Source: Rhabditophanes sp. KR3021
Taxonomy: Eukaryota; Nematoda; Chromadorea; Rhabditida; Alloionematidae
Assembly (NCBI GenBank): GCA_963281155.1
Contig: CAUJLY010000005.1
Span: 2,232,001-2,296,000 of the forward strand
DNA length: 64,000 nucleotides
Direction of reading: 5' to 3'
This document shows positions 46,108 through 57,289 of the stretch, piece after piece. The stretch's first letter is position 1; each line of letters opens with the position of its first letter. The translations under genes were made by a program, and so were the position numbers. The notes under the pieces were generated by a model. The model saw nothing but the letters and a program-made list of their open reading frames with translations, was not told where the DNA came from and ran no database searches.

Positions 46108-46371
46108 TTTTAAGTGGACAAATTAGAGAAGAACTTTGTATTATGTTGAAAGTTTCAAGAAAAACAATTGTCACTACAAAAACTACTAGGTTGATAGTTT
46201 CACGTATAATCAAGTAAATTTGAAAATAATTATTTTAATTAATATGAATACTCCATAAACATTCATTTGAAATAATTAAAATAATTAACTAATCTTTTTC
46301 CAAAATATTATTGTCCAATTTATGTCTGGATTATTAATCTGCTAAAAAATATTATTTTTATTATCTAAACA

Positions 46372-47405
46372 ATGACTGATTATAATTATTTTTTAAATAA
46401 AACAACCATCTTAGAAGATATTCGATTTTCACTATTAATTCATACACACAAGCATGAAATAATGGTCATATTCTTAATTTTAAATATAATTTATCTTATT
46501 ACTTTGCCATCATGTGGATACATTTTACATAAAAATACAAAATTGCATCCAAACTTTAAGTTTATCCTCCACAATGTTACAGTTAATTATTTTGTCACGA
46601 ATTTGGCTCATCCAATATTATTTACTTTATGCTCAATTTATGATCAACCTAATCTTATAATTTTTATCAACAAAACAATCATCTACTTGGCTACTTTTAA
46701 TATAATAGGCAAAATGTATTTTCTAAGTATTGAAAAGTGTATTGCTTTTACTTTAGTAAAAACATACCATAAAATGCCTTTTTTTAAGTTGATTTATCTA
46801 GCTGATTTTATTTCATATGCTATTACTTGCATATTTGTACTCAATTATTATCTTCGTAAGTTCCAATAACAATATATTATAATAATTAAAATTGTAGAAT
46901 ATATAAATAATGAAATGATTATATTAGCATTTGTTATTCTAACAATAGGTGCAACTGTACTGTACATAATATATTATTACAAACAATCAGAATATTTTAG
47001 GGATGAAATCAGAAATAAAACTCAACTTAACTACAGGTAATTAAATAATTTTCATTAATCATGTAACTATGTACTAGATACGAGCTAATGCGAAATCATA
47101 AACAAGGCACAATTCTACTTGTGTATTTCCTTGCCATGTTTCTTATAGTTCTGCTTGGTGGTGGTATATTCATTGTCTTTGCTATTAAATACTCAAATTT
47201 AATTGTTCTTGCCATGACATGTTATGGATATGTGGTTTGTGGTTCTACAATTTTTTTTGAAATTATGATATTATCAATGCATTCAGAGTATATTAAAAAG
47301 TATTTTAGGAAAGCAGACAAAAAAACTTTTGTATATAACAAGGCACAGTGTGCTTCTAAGCAAACTGGCATTTATTTTACTACCTTACGTACTCAATGGG
47401 CATGA
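46372..47405 (+). CDS. SRA/SRAB-type 7TM chemoreceptor, 316 aa
   Basis: A chemosensory GPCR of the SRA superfamily. Exons 46372-46855, 46898-47036 and 47078-47405 join in phases 1 and 2 across introns of 42 and 41 bp. TM1 is MVIFLILNIIYLITLPSCGY; a conserved-looking N-linked site and Asn-rich loop precede it. Exon 2 ends and exon 3 begins inside NKTQLNYRYELMRNHKQG, which fits the L-x-x-R-Y-x-x-x-E-N segment before TM6 of SRA/SRB proteins, with Arg-Asn for Glu-Asn. TM6 (LLVYFLAMFLIVLLGGGIFI) and TM7 follow, with the charged tail SEYIKKYFRKADKKTF. Frame is clean. Confidence 0.78.
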
Positions 47406-47729
47406 TTTAAAATAAATGTGAACATAATCAACAGTCAGAGCACTTGATTGGCCGTTATAGTTTTACAATGGCATTAATTATTGTGTCATAATTTAACAGA
47501 AAAAAGCTTACGTATAATTTTTTCTTGTGAACTTATATTTCACGGCTTGCTTTATATGAATCATTTTAATTTAATATCTTTTATAAGCTTCCTTCTTTGT
47601 CATTATTTTCTAATTGAAACTGTTAATGTAAACATCCTTTGTTAAAACATCTAATAATAATGATATGCTCAGTTTCCGCATTACAAATATGCTTCAGAGT
47701 ACTTTTTACAACCTAAATAAAATATTTTG
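47406..47729. other. Spacer in the receptor cluster, nothing recognised
   Basis: AT-rich; presumably the promoter of the next receptor-like gene. Confidence 0.35.
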
Positions 47730-48574
47730 ATGAAAAAGCTGTTCAATTATTCTAAAATTTTAAGTATGGACTTTATTGTTTTAACAGATATAATTTTTGT
47801 AATAGTTTCAATCTTGCAATTCATGTTTTTCATATTTATAATCACAAAATTCACCCAAAAAAGTGCCCTATACTATACTGGATTTTATATAATCTTATTT
47901 TTCAATACCATTGTCAGTCATTCTTTCTTTGTTGTTGATTTATTTTTAAATAAATTAATGAATCTGGGTTTATTTGAAAGTTATATAGTCATCACAAACT
48001 GGGCACCTCAACTTTTGCATCTTTCAGTTGATATAGCTACTTCCTTTATGTGCATGAGTGTGGTTTTATTATCTTTAAATCGCTATACTGCTCTATTTCA
48101 TCCATTTAAATATGATAAGGTAATGTCGCCATTTAATTACTTTGCATTTGATTTTAGTGCTTTTCAAAGAATAAAACATTAGTTTACATGACAGTTTTAT
48201 CATTAACTTCAACAATTTCAACATCTTATAGATGGAATTTAGAAACAACATTTTCAAAAACAAATATTGTAGTTAATTATTACACAATAATGTATACAAA
48301 AAGAGAATATATGCTTATATCAAAACTGTTGTGTAATTCTGTTTACTATTCTTTATGGATTAAGATTTTGCCATTATTGGAATGGATCACAGTTTTGTTT
48401 TATAATTCCTAAATTTGGATGGACATGGAATGCATTTTTATTGTCTTTTAGCGATGCATATTTTCTCCTGATATTCAAGTAAGCTTAATTGTATTTATTT
48501 TGTCATTAACATTTTTTAGCAAACAAATTAGAAATGATTTTCTGTCTTTTTATACTTGCCGAGAAATCAAGTGA
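47730..48574 (+). pseudogene. SRV-like 7TM receptor with a late frameshift
   Basis: Exon 1 (47730-48119) encodes TM1-3 and ends in VVLLSLNRYTALFHPFKYDK, the L-N-R-x-T-A-x-x-x-P motif of the SRV/SRG superfamily. A 41-bp intron (GTAATG to TTTTAG) leads to CFSKNKTLVYMTVLSLTST at 48161. The frame then breaks between about 48385 and 48410: one frame stops at 48410, while the other continues PKFGWTWNAFLLSFSDAYF and, after a second intron (GTAAGC to TTTTTTAG), KQIRNDFLSFYTCREIK with the stop at 48572-48574. All seven-helix landmarks at the C-terminus are recognisable, so a single recent indel may be the only fatal lesion, but the TM5 region also looks short. Confidence 0.65.
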
Positions 48575-48794
48575 ATGCGATTAGCTAGAAATAATTATTA
48601 TTAAAAGAGAATCTAATTACTTGACTTTTCATCTTGTTTATTTGATTATATCATTTCACGGTATACATTGACGTTTCACTTCCCGCATGTCATTAATTTT
48701 TTCACTCAAAGTTCTATTTAATTCCTTGTTATTGAAATTACCAATATGCAAACACTAAAAATGCCCTCGTAAGAATATTCAATAAACTGTCTTA

Positions 48795-49036
48795 CATTTT
48801 CCGACGGCCATCGCATTAGCAGTGATAAATTGCTTCATAGCCAAATCGTCGATTCATCCAATGATGAGGGCGATGTTAGTACCAGAGCACTCAAAATTCT
48901 GTGAATACGTCTATTCACAACACCAATAGCTTTGGCGTCATATGAATCAGTGACAGATCTATTGCCGACTCCAAATAACATCTTACCATTTCGAAGGGTT
49001 GATGTCGAGACGAGCAATCTTGGCGTTCCTGACATA
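48795..49036 (-). pseudogene. CCT-1 (TCP-1 alpha) chaperonin fragment
   Basis: CCT-1 is a subunit of the cytosolic chaperonin ring. On the minus strand AKIARLDINPSK, KMLFGVGNRSVTDSYDAK, NRRIHRILSA and, in another frame, GTNIALIIG-stop-IDDLAMKQF then ANAMAVGK line up with the apical-domain segment of CCT-1, whose family pattern is K-I-A-x-L-D-F...G-x-x-I-D-D-x-x-x-K-x-F...A-x-A-V. The Gly codon before IDD has become TGA, and two frame changes are needed. Only about 80 codons remain and GTAAGA follows the last piece, so this is one former exon. Confidence 0.65.
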
Positions 49037-49343
49037 GTCTGAGCTCTGGTACAATTCTAAAGGTATCCCTTGGTCATTGTGTCTGATTCTGCATATTTCC
49101 CATGCTTTTATCTATAAAGTTTAAAATTAAAAAAAGTTTAAATAAAGGAAGAGCAAGTGGTATATTTATATTACTAGCATAATCTAATGATACAAAGGAA
49201 TCTCGTTTACCATTGCACACCAAATCACTTACTAAACGGTTGTGGAATAATTGCCTAATATACTTAATTGTTTTGGCATTTTTAGGATTTACGTTCAACT
49301 ATATGGGATACAATTTCAGACAGATTAATTGTAAAATAGACTC

Positions 49344-49523
49344 TTAGTATAGATCTAGAGCCATTTCTTTAGTGTCACAACTCCCAAACGGAACATATTT
49401 TTGTCGAGTTCTTCGAGAACTCGCAACTTGCCAAACAACAGACCTAATACGACGCGTTGTGGATGCTGGTGGTCTTGGCGGATTCACATTTTCAAAACTT
49501 GAGTCGACATCATTCATATTTGC
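49344..49523 (-). CDS. Possible small basic protein or exon
   Basis: From the ATG at 49520 the frame reads MNDVDSSFENVNPPRPP, then RRIRSVVWQVASSRRTRQ and CDTKEMALDLY to a stop. The Arg-rich, Pro-containing composition is unlike the AT-rich spacer and suggests coding sequence, perhaps one exon. No family recognised and no splice partner found. Confidence 0.25.
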   Translation of the reverse strand, partial: ANMNDVDSSFENVNPPRPPASTTRRIRSVVWQVASSRRTRQKYVPFGSCDTKEMALDLY

Positions 49524-49622
49524 GATATAAGCAGTATAAACGAACAAAAAATGATTGCAAAAAGAATGCAAAAAAGAGAAATGCAATAGAGAACACCTTT
49601 TCCCGATTGCGAATATCAGCAT

Positions 49623-50347
49623 AATGTTTATATTCTAATTTATTTCTAATATTCATATTTATGTTCTTTATAATGATGATTTTATAGTTAGTTTAGAACT
49701 ACCTAAGATTGGGATGCTATATTATATATATTCATAAGGTATAATTATACGCTTTATGGTATAACTTATGATATAGTTGTACGTTTTTATGATATAATTG
49801 TGAGTATACATTGTGGGAATGCATGGAAGCATTAAGTTATATTCAAGATTTAAATATTCTAATATTAGATAAATTATATTAAATACCAATAAGCAATTTA
49901 AATTAGGCAATTAAATAATAGAATTAGTTTTACTTATATCTATCTTTTTTATTTTTTGAATAGAAGATATAAACAAATGGATAATTGAATGAACACATTA
50001 TTTATATTTTTTGGAAATAATAATTGATAATATATATTTTAATACTATCGTTTAAAGGTTAAATTAATGTTTGTGATGTTTATTTAGTGTTGTCAAACTA
50101 TTTTCCCAAATTTTAAAATAGTTGGTCTCGAAGCGAAGATTTGGAATAGTGTGTTCTCCCAAAACTAAACTTATTTTTTTGATTTTTATGTAGTTTGAAA
50201 GAGGGACCTCGATTTTATGGGGAATATCAAAAATTGGACCAAAATATGTTGGTCAAAGGATTCAAATTATCGTTTCTTTTTGCATACGTCACGATTAGCT
50301 TTTTACTATATAAAAAGATTGTTACACTCTTTACAAAATTTATTTTT
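49623..50347. other. Spacer with AT-rich simple repeat
   Basis: Around 49735-49805 variants of ATGATATAATTGT and TTATGGTATAA recur four to five times (an AT-rich, partly palindromic array). No gene is supported. Confidence 0.35.
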
Positions 50348-50352
50348 AGAAT

Positions 50353-51396
50353 ATGAATAAATCTAACTTCGTTGATTTCTATGACTTATTTAAATTAGAC
50401 ATTAAAGCTACAACTGAAGAAATTCGCTCAATTTACAAAAAATTAAGCCTTCGACTACATCTAGATAAAAATAAGGGTATTTAATCAGAAGAATGCAATA
50501 ATATTTGCCATGAATATGATCAATTGTATATTGAAGTTAAGGTGGCAACCCATCCTTATCTAGATCATCTTTTGATGTTGATTTAGATTGGAAAGATTAT
50601 TTTTTAGTTTCTTCAGATTCAGAATCTCTACTAAAAAAGCCCAAATTTACATTTAAAAAAAATTTTGAAGAAAAAAAGAAATCAACAGTAAGTTTTTCTT
50701 TAATTTTTAATAGTTTTTAATTAATATTAATTATAGTATGAACCCAGTGTTCACAGGAAAACTATTTTGCTTTCTGAAACTCCAAAAAATGTTAGTGAAA
50801 AGTCAAGCATCCACCAATTAAAAAGTACCGTTTGCATAGAATTTTCAACTACAAAATCAACTGTCCCTTCAAATGTTTTAACTTTGTGACATCTAAAGCA
50901 AATGAAACTGTAGTCCAGGGAATTATTGGCAGATTCATGATAACAAAGCTACTATTTAAATTTGTTAAACCAACACAGCACTGTGAATCTTGACACAGTT
51001 AAGTTTTATGGATTGTCAAGCTTCTGGCTATTATGGTAATTCACTAAGACGTTACAATCAAGTTTTAGTTAAAAATCTTGATGGAGATCCAGTCAAATTC
51101 GTGGATAGTCGAAAACTCATTTTAACTTGCTACACAAATCGAATTATTCATGAAACAATTCCTTCAACAACTGTTCATAATTATTCAATGAAACGTAAAC
51201 GATTTCGGAGACAATGGCCTGGAGAATTGCCTATGAAAGAAAGTGTCGGATACGCCCATGATGATAGCATGTCCTTTCCTTGTATCTCTATCCCACTATT
51301 ATCTCTTACACCGATTGTATATGTTAATGTATTATTTTGCAAGGTAATAAAGTTAGTTCTCTATATTCTATTCCACAGATATAATATCTATTTTTA
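50353..51396 (+). pseudogene. DnaJ-domain gene, stop codon inside the J domain
   Basis: J-domain proteins stimulate Hsp70 ATPase. An acceptor TTTTTAG lies just before the ATG at 50353. The frame reads FYDLFKLDIKATTEEIRS then IYKKLSLRLHLDKNKGI, matching helices I-II and the HPD loop of a J domain, although His-Pro-Asp has become His-Leu-Asp. TAA follows at 50482-50484, and the same frame resumes with SEECNNICHEYDQLY. Further on, in a second frame, DLDWKDYFLVSSDSESLL is followed by an intact 40-60 bp intron (GTAAGT to TTATAG) and YEPSVHRKTILLSETP, then KKYRLHRIFNYKINCPFK and SFMDCQASGYYGNSLRRYN. Loss of HPD, a stop and several frame changes mark it as dead. Confidence 0.6.
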
Positions 51397-51790
51397 ATAA
51401 AGTATCTATCTTATTATGGAATCTATCTTACTATGGAAATATATTGACAATGATTAATCATTTGAGTAAGACATCAAAAATATGACAATAACAAACATGA
51501 TAAACTTTTATTTGAGTAAAAGAAAGTTTTGATTAATTTATTATGACATCGAATGGTATTTTTAAAATACCCATCATCACTCTCATTCCACTTTATAATA
51601 ATGAACTTATATTTTTGCTTGCATTTTCTTATTTCAAGACGTTGTAATCCTTATCTTTATATTTCACAAGCATCAATATAAAAAACGATGTATCATTTTG
51701 ATATCTCATTGTGTCAATAAATATTCTTCATACTTGAGTTTTTGTATAATTATTTTTTTCCTTTTTAGTTTCATTTACCTAAGTAATTAT
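51397..51790. other. Spacer, nothing recognised
   Basis: AT-rich with no coding frame. Confidence 0.4.
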
Positions 51791-52012
51791 GATGTCTATT
51801 ATCAATGAAAGACCTTCCGAACTCGTTTTCAGTCAGCTTCACTTTTAACGTGGTTGTGTACAGCAAATTCAAAACTTATTTCGCCTTGCCAAAACCAATC
51901 CTTCTAACTATGTTGCTGTCAATAAACTAAGAATGTACAACATCAAAACCGTAGCAGATCCTCTTAAAATACTACAAATTCTCTTTACTACAACAACAAA
52001 AATGGCATGTGT
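51790..52012 (+). pseudogene. Short coding remnant, possibly MSP-like
   Basis: ATGATG at about 51790 starts SIINERPSELVFSQLHF, followed by a TAA and, in the same frame, GCVQQIQNLFRLAKTNPSN and YVAVNKLRMYNIKTV. The order L-x-F...I-x-L-x-x-T-N-P-S...V-A-x-x-K recalls the start of a major sperm protein domain, but the match is weak. It abuts the transposon-like segment. Confidence 0.25.
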
Positions 52013-52056
52013 AAGAGGGTTCGAAACAATAAAGTATACACAAACAAGCCTGAAAA

Positions 52057-52102
52057 AGGGCCGGGCTTTTTTTCAATGGCCCTGGAGAAGCCTAAAAAAG
52101 CC
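52057..52102 (+). repeat. Possible transposon end with GGGCC hairpin
   Basis: AGGGCC and GGCCCT (52057-52083) form a 6-bp stem around a T-rich loop, followed by AGCCTAAAAAAGCC (52089-52102). The GC-rich, GGGCC-containing motif stands out in AT-rich DNA and sits 17 bp before the hAT-like open frame. It could be the left terminal region of the element; no matching inverted copy was found to the right. Confidence 0.4.
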
Positions 52103-52118
52103 ATATTGGTTTTCTTAA

Positions 52119-54318
52119 ATGGAAAATAAGTTTAGAAATTTGAATAACACATACGATGTTCGCTTTGACTTATATCGTCATTTAATTTTTTGTTATTGTA
52201 CAATGAGTGCAGATCATAGTAGTGTTTATGATCAAGATAATCAAGATTTTGATGAGTTAATATCTGAAGCATCAACGTCAAGAAGTCTCAAACGTAACTT
52301 TACTCAAATTTCGTTGGATCAAACTAGTCAATTATCATCGTTATCAACTACAATTGATACAAATCAAAATCGTCTTTTTGCAAACGAATCAAAACTTTTA
52401 GTTACGGCGGCAAACAAACTCACAAAAAAGGACATAACCAGCGCTATCTTAATGGAACAGAGAACTAGGCTGAAGTATCTTTACAAAAAAGCTAAGAAAA
52501 ATTATCCAACATTATTCTCTTTATATTTTGTTACATCTAATGATGAATTAAACAATTTTAATTGCTTAAATTTAACATTATTTGCACAGTGGTCAAATTG
52601 TGATGGCTTATTAAGCAACCAGGCTGGAAGTCATTTAGGGTTAGTTTTTAATATACAAATAGTGATTCAATTTTTAGACGTCATCAAAAGTCTTGTTCAA
52701 CCAAAACGGCTAAAATAAATGGAAATATTAAACACAAACCTTGGACACAATGTTAAATCTATTCAAGCCAATCAATTCAGTTGAAAAGACAAATTTAACC
52801 TCAATTATAAGTAGTTATGTTCTTCAGCCAGGGACTTCCTTTCGACAAACTGAATCCGATTGTTTTAGAAATTTGATAAGTGATTGTGTTAACTTTGGGT
52901 AAGAATGTCTCTAACTACATATATTATTGATATTTGAGTGTGAAACGAGCTAAGAAGCTTTCAAATGAATCATCTAATTTTGCTTGTAGAGTAACTGTTG
53001 GTACTTATACAATCGAACAAGCAAAAAAAGTTATTGAAGCTAATTGCAATAGACTATGGTAAAAGATTAGATGATTATATTGCTATAATTTTCATGGTTT
53101 TATCCATCATGAAAAGAGTTTAAAATTGATATCTGTACCTGTTGGCTTTATGGCGTCGAACTCTTTTAGCAAAGTAGCTGACCAAGTATGGAGAGATGTG
53201 ATTGAGGCAGTCGGCGAATTTGGATTGGTTGAGAGTCAGATCAAAAATCTTACTGGAGTTTGTGATGAGGGAGCGAATGTAATCTGTTGCCTTCAGCAAA
53301 ATGTGAAATGTATGTTTTTCCCAATTAATTATATGTCATGTGTTTAACACAGTTGCCAAGAGAGTGTTTACACCATACAAGACATTTATTTCAAAGAAAA
53401 AGCTAACCCAAGAAGAACTTAAGGTTCTACAATCATTAAACGATGTTTTGAACTCAGCTAAATTTGTTGCAAATGGAATAAGAACAGAACGTTCAATCAC
53501 TATTCTTCTTGACAAAACTCCAACAGCAGGTGTAGAAGCCAGATGGCTTAGTAATTTATGTACAGCAAAAGATATTTTACAAATCCTGGGCCAATTAATT
53601 AAATTAAAACAAGATGAGTCGATTGGAAAGCGTTTGGGGCATTTTTTGATTAAAAAAATTGAACATCTTAACAATTGACGCGTTGAACTCCTATGTGCAA
53701 TTAAAATACTTACTCTATTTGAAAAACCAATGTTGGAATTCCAGAAAGAAACTGTACTTACGTTGCATTTAGTATGGTTGCATATTTTGAAATTGAGAAA
53801 ACAATTTGATGTAATTATTGCTGAACCAGACGAAACATTTATGAACGAAACTATCCACAAAACAGCCTTGCTTTCGTTAGGCAAAAAAATTGAAAAGGGA
53901 TTAGTCACAGATATGCATAAGATTGCAGTATTTTTAAACCTCAAAACAAGGAAACTTAACTTTTTGAAAGCTGATGAAAAAGAAAGGACAATGTTAATTA
54001 TTCGAAACAGATTAAGTCAAGTCTATGATTACTACTAATGGAATTTCCAACACGCCACCACCAATACCGTGCAGTAATTTCGAGTCAGATATTTTTTCCC
54101 TCGAAGAAGCGGATCCCCAACCAGAAATAGAGTACGATGAAGTGGATCTTTATGTACAAGGATATTTCCCTGAGACATTGGGTGAAATGAATCTTGTTCA
54201 ATTTTGGCTTGACAAAAAAGGACAATTTCCTTGCTTATTCAAAATGGCCATGGAAACATTAGTAATAGAAACGGATAACATAGGGGGGATTAATTGGTTA
54301 TTAGGGGGAATGTCATAA
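52119..54318 (+). mobile_element. Decayed hAT-superfamily DNA transposon (transposase remnant)
   Basis: hAT transposases cut and paste DNA elements. The plus strand carries an N-terminal part (52119-52718), then in other frames the SSYVLQPGTSFRQTESDCFR segment, which fits the hAT pattern P-F-x-x-V-E/T-x-x-x-F-x-x-L, with a preserved intron (GTAAGA at 52897). Next come GFMASNSFSKVADQVWRDV and GVCDEGANVICCLQQNVKC (the T-D-x-G-x-N-x-x motif), an intron with CACAG acceptor at 53351, ARWLSNLCTAKDIL (W-x-S), and finally EVDLYVQGYFPE with FWLDKKGQFPCLFKMAMETL, the C-terminal dimerisation domain. In-frame stops at about 53060 and 53677, and a frameshift at 54036, make it non-autonomous. No BED finger was recognised. 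Confidence 0.7.
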
Positions 54319-55484
54319 AATGTGAATTTGGATGGGGCAAGCACTCGAAGGGAGGTATTAGTTTCAGGAGACAGACTTTAACACTTTGGAAGTGAGTCAC
54401 TTGAAAAGTGGAGAAAGATCCTCGATCTTTACTTTAAACTTAAAAAATCTTTAAAGTTAAGAAGTTTTTGTTCCATCGTTAACAACCATTTAAATGAATT
54501 CTTAATAGCTTTGTACAACCTTTGATTATGCTTCAAATAATAAAAAACTTTATGATTTCTCTTAATATGCTTCATTCGAAAGTGCGGATCAAATACACCA
54601 AAGCATTATTAAAGTTAATTAATTGTCTTAAGAGATTGGATTTAAACTTGAGACAGTTTTGATATTTGTTAATCAAATAAGTTAACGTAATTATTTAATT
54701 TTGAAACACATTTAAAATGTTTGCATCATCTTTTGTTGTGCTACAATTGAAAACATTGGTGCCAGAAATCGCAAAAAATAACGGTAAAATCTGCCTATGT
54801 ATTAAACATAATATTTTGACGTCTTTTTGTATTATTTACATCTGCACAATTAAAAGAAACCACTGTCATGTGGGTACACTGTTTAAAATAAAAACTTTTA
54901 TAAATATCTTGTAGGTAATTGTTGACGTCGTTGAACTTTTCTAAAACATTTTATTGTATCTTCATTTATTAAACCTCATCTAGTAGAAACAGAAAAGAGT
55001 TTTAACAACAACCTTTTATGGCTAGGGTTCATTTAAAACTAAACGCGTCAAAGATGCTCTGGAAACATTTTACGAAACTGATAATAAGTTATTTTAATAG
55101 AATACAATAATCTTACAGACGTGGATCTTATAATTAATTAAGTGAAAATAGGACATAAAACTACTTTGCTCAATATTGGCATTAATTCTTGTAAAATTGT
55201 TGGATACACCTCTCTCCTGCCTTCATATATATGACACCTTCTCATAGCATATTACAACAACGCCATTATAGATTGTATAGGCACTTAGCATGTTAACAAC
55301 ATAAAGCCACTATAAATACTAACACTTTATCTTAATAAGCCAATTGTTCCACATCTTATTCCACAAAAATCAATGTTCACTCAAATCAAGGATATTGTTG
55401 AAGTCACCTTTTCTATGCAATTAAATATAAACAAGCTTGAAATATCTATTAAAAGAAGTAAATTCCAAATAAAAGTTTAAAGAG
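54319..55484. other. Spacer, nothing recognised
   Basis: AT-rich; the open frame at 54717-54914 lacks support. Confidence 0.35.
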
Positions 55485-56428
55485 TGTTGTAGAAACACTT
55501 CAAGGAACTTTATTATGACTATGTAGGTAGTTTAATTGCTTTAACATTAAATTAGTGAAGCTTTAGACAATCAGATAAATGATGTATATTGTAAATATGG
55601 AAATATTTTTATCAATTCTCGTCTGAACAAATTTAAGTTTCAGGATCGTTTAATTAATTCCAATTTTTTACCTTGGCATATATTTTATTATGTTAAATGT
55701 ATCAGAATTAATTTATACAGTTTTTGTTCTATCCTTTCTGATGACAAATTGGGAAGATTTAAAACTAGTTACAAGCAAAATTATTTATCTATACTAAGCA
55801 ATCTTGAAACATTGATTCTGTCATTTGAGAATCCATATTATTACTTAGAAACTGATTTCGAGAATGTCCTAGAATCATTTATTAATCAAATTCCAAAGAG
55901 TGTTAAAAAAATTGATTTGCTTGGCACAAATATCAATTTTCGAAAAAGCATACAAAAAGTTGAACAAAATTTGCCGAATTTAAATGAATTACATTTTATG
56001 AAGGTAGCACGTCATACGAGAGCGTATCTTTTGGGTTTGTATCCTGTCTTACGCTTTCAAAACCTTCAAATATTGTTTATATCTTGCTTGGGAAAAACAG
56101 AATTTACATTTTCTCAAAATCTGAGAGTTTTATCAATTGAATGTTCAGCTTTTAAAAATGTAACTGGTGCTATCAAAAAAGGAAGAAAAAACAAATGGAA
56201 AAACTTGATGATATCGAAACTAAATGCAAAGCGATAGAAGCTGAAATACCCACTAAAGAAACTAAATGTCAATGTAATCAAATACAAAAACCCTTTAAAT
56301 GTATATCTATAAGGAATAACATTGGTGATGGAATATTGACATATGTAAATTACAATTGTTTAAGAGACTTTGAATTTTATTTGAATCTTATCAAAAATAA
56401 TTCAGAAACATGGAATTCCTTCAGTTAA
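55485..56428 (+). pseudogene. F-box/LRR-like gene, frameshifted, second copy of this type
   Basis: Starts with HFKELYYDYVGSLIALTLN, a plausible F-box-like helix, then a break, then SEALDNQINDVYCKYGN and DRLINSNFLPWHIFYYVK. The long frame to 56237 has repeated L-x-x-L-x-L blocks (LSILSNLETLILSFENP, VKKIDLLGTNINF, NLNELHFMKVARHTRAY, FQNLQILFISCLGKTEF), the look of a leucine-rich repeat fold. A shift near 56190 is needed to continue with EKLDDIETKCKAIEAE and ISIRNNIGDGILTYVNY to the end. It is related in design, and perhaps in descent, to the gene at 41.0-42.5 kb. Confidence 0.5.
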
Positions 56429-57289
56429 CAACAGTAAATAATAAATTAAATATTCAACCAATATCTATTTGTATGTAGTTATGTAGTTATACTTATGATT
56501 GATAAATTTAAATAGGTGCACTTTAGTTTAACTTATAACATAATGTGATTGTATAATTTAGTATCCTTTGATGTAATTAGGTATGACTTGATCTGTAATC
56601 TGTGTGATCTAGATGACGAATTTCACGGTGCTACAAATAGCGAACTGAGTTTTTTTACAAAATAATGTCATATTCGGGTTCGGGATAGTAAAATTAGTCT
56701 ATTTTTGGCTGTTTAAAAAAACTTGATGCTTACAAAATTTTGAGCCAGTCATTATAAGGAAAAGGTATTTTGACAAAAAATGACTTCTTAATTTTGACTA
56801 AAAAATATTCTTACTGATTGTCAGATAAAACTGCCAATATATCTACTCTACAGTTTTTTGCCCTCTACACGATGGTATGTTGATTTTGTGAAAATATGAA
56901 TTTTTATGCTTCTTTTGCTATTTTATTTTTTTGTGTTTTTGGGCCCTTGAGGCGATAAACGAATTTTTACGGCTATACCATAGTATACATCTTGTAGCCC
57001 TACTTTTTTTACATAGAAGGACCTAAATACTTATTTAAACAATATGAATAATTTAAAAGCTATGATGCTTTGAATGTACCCTAGGGGTTACCTAAAAAAC
57101 ATGTTATATATTGAAGTAAAAACACGTTTTTGTCGTTGAATTGTCTTTGAAATAGCATCTGAATGATTTGAAAGCTTAATCTTTCTCGTTGGAATAATAT
57201 GTTAAAGTAATATCCTACCAACTTTACTAACAAGTCATATTTGTTAAGTATCAAACTTGTTAAAAGTTATATTATGACCAAAACAAACA
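56429..57289. other. Spacer, nothing recognised
   Basis: AT-rich, with a GGGCCC word at about 56940. No coding frame. Confidence 0.35.

Noticed and set aside
49735..49910. Minus-strand open frame of 62 codons
   Set aside because: It is translated from an AT-rich simple repeat; Ile/Tyr/Asn runs mirror the repeat.
50353..51396. Possible viral large-T-like protein because of the N-terminal J domain
   Set aside because: No helicase or DNA-binding motif follows, and the locus has host-type introns and a splice acceptor; an ordinary decayed DnaJ gene explains it.
53336..53944. Open frame of 202 codons on the minus strand
   Set aside because: It lies opposite the hAT transposase frames, which carry the recognisable motifs; the antisense frame shows none.
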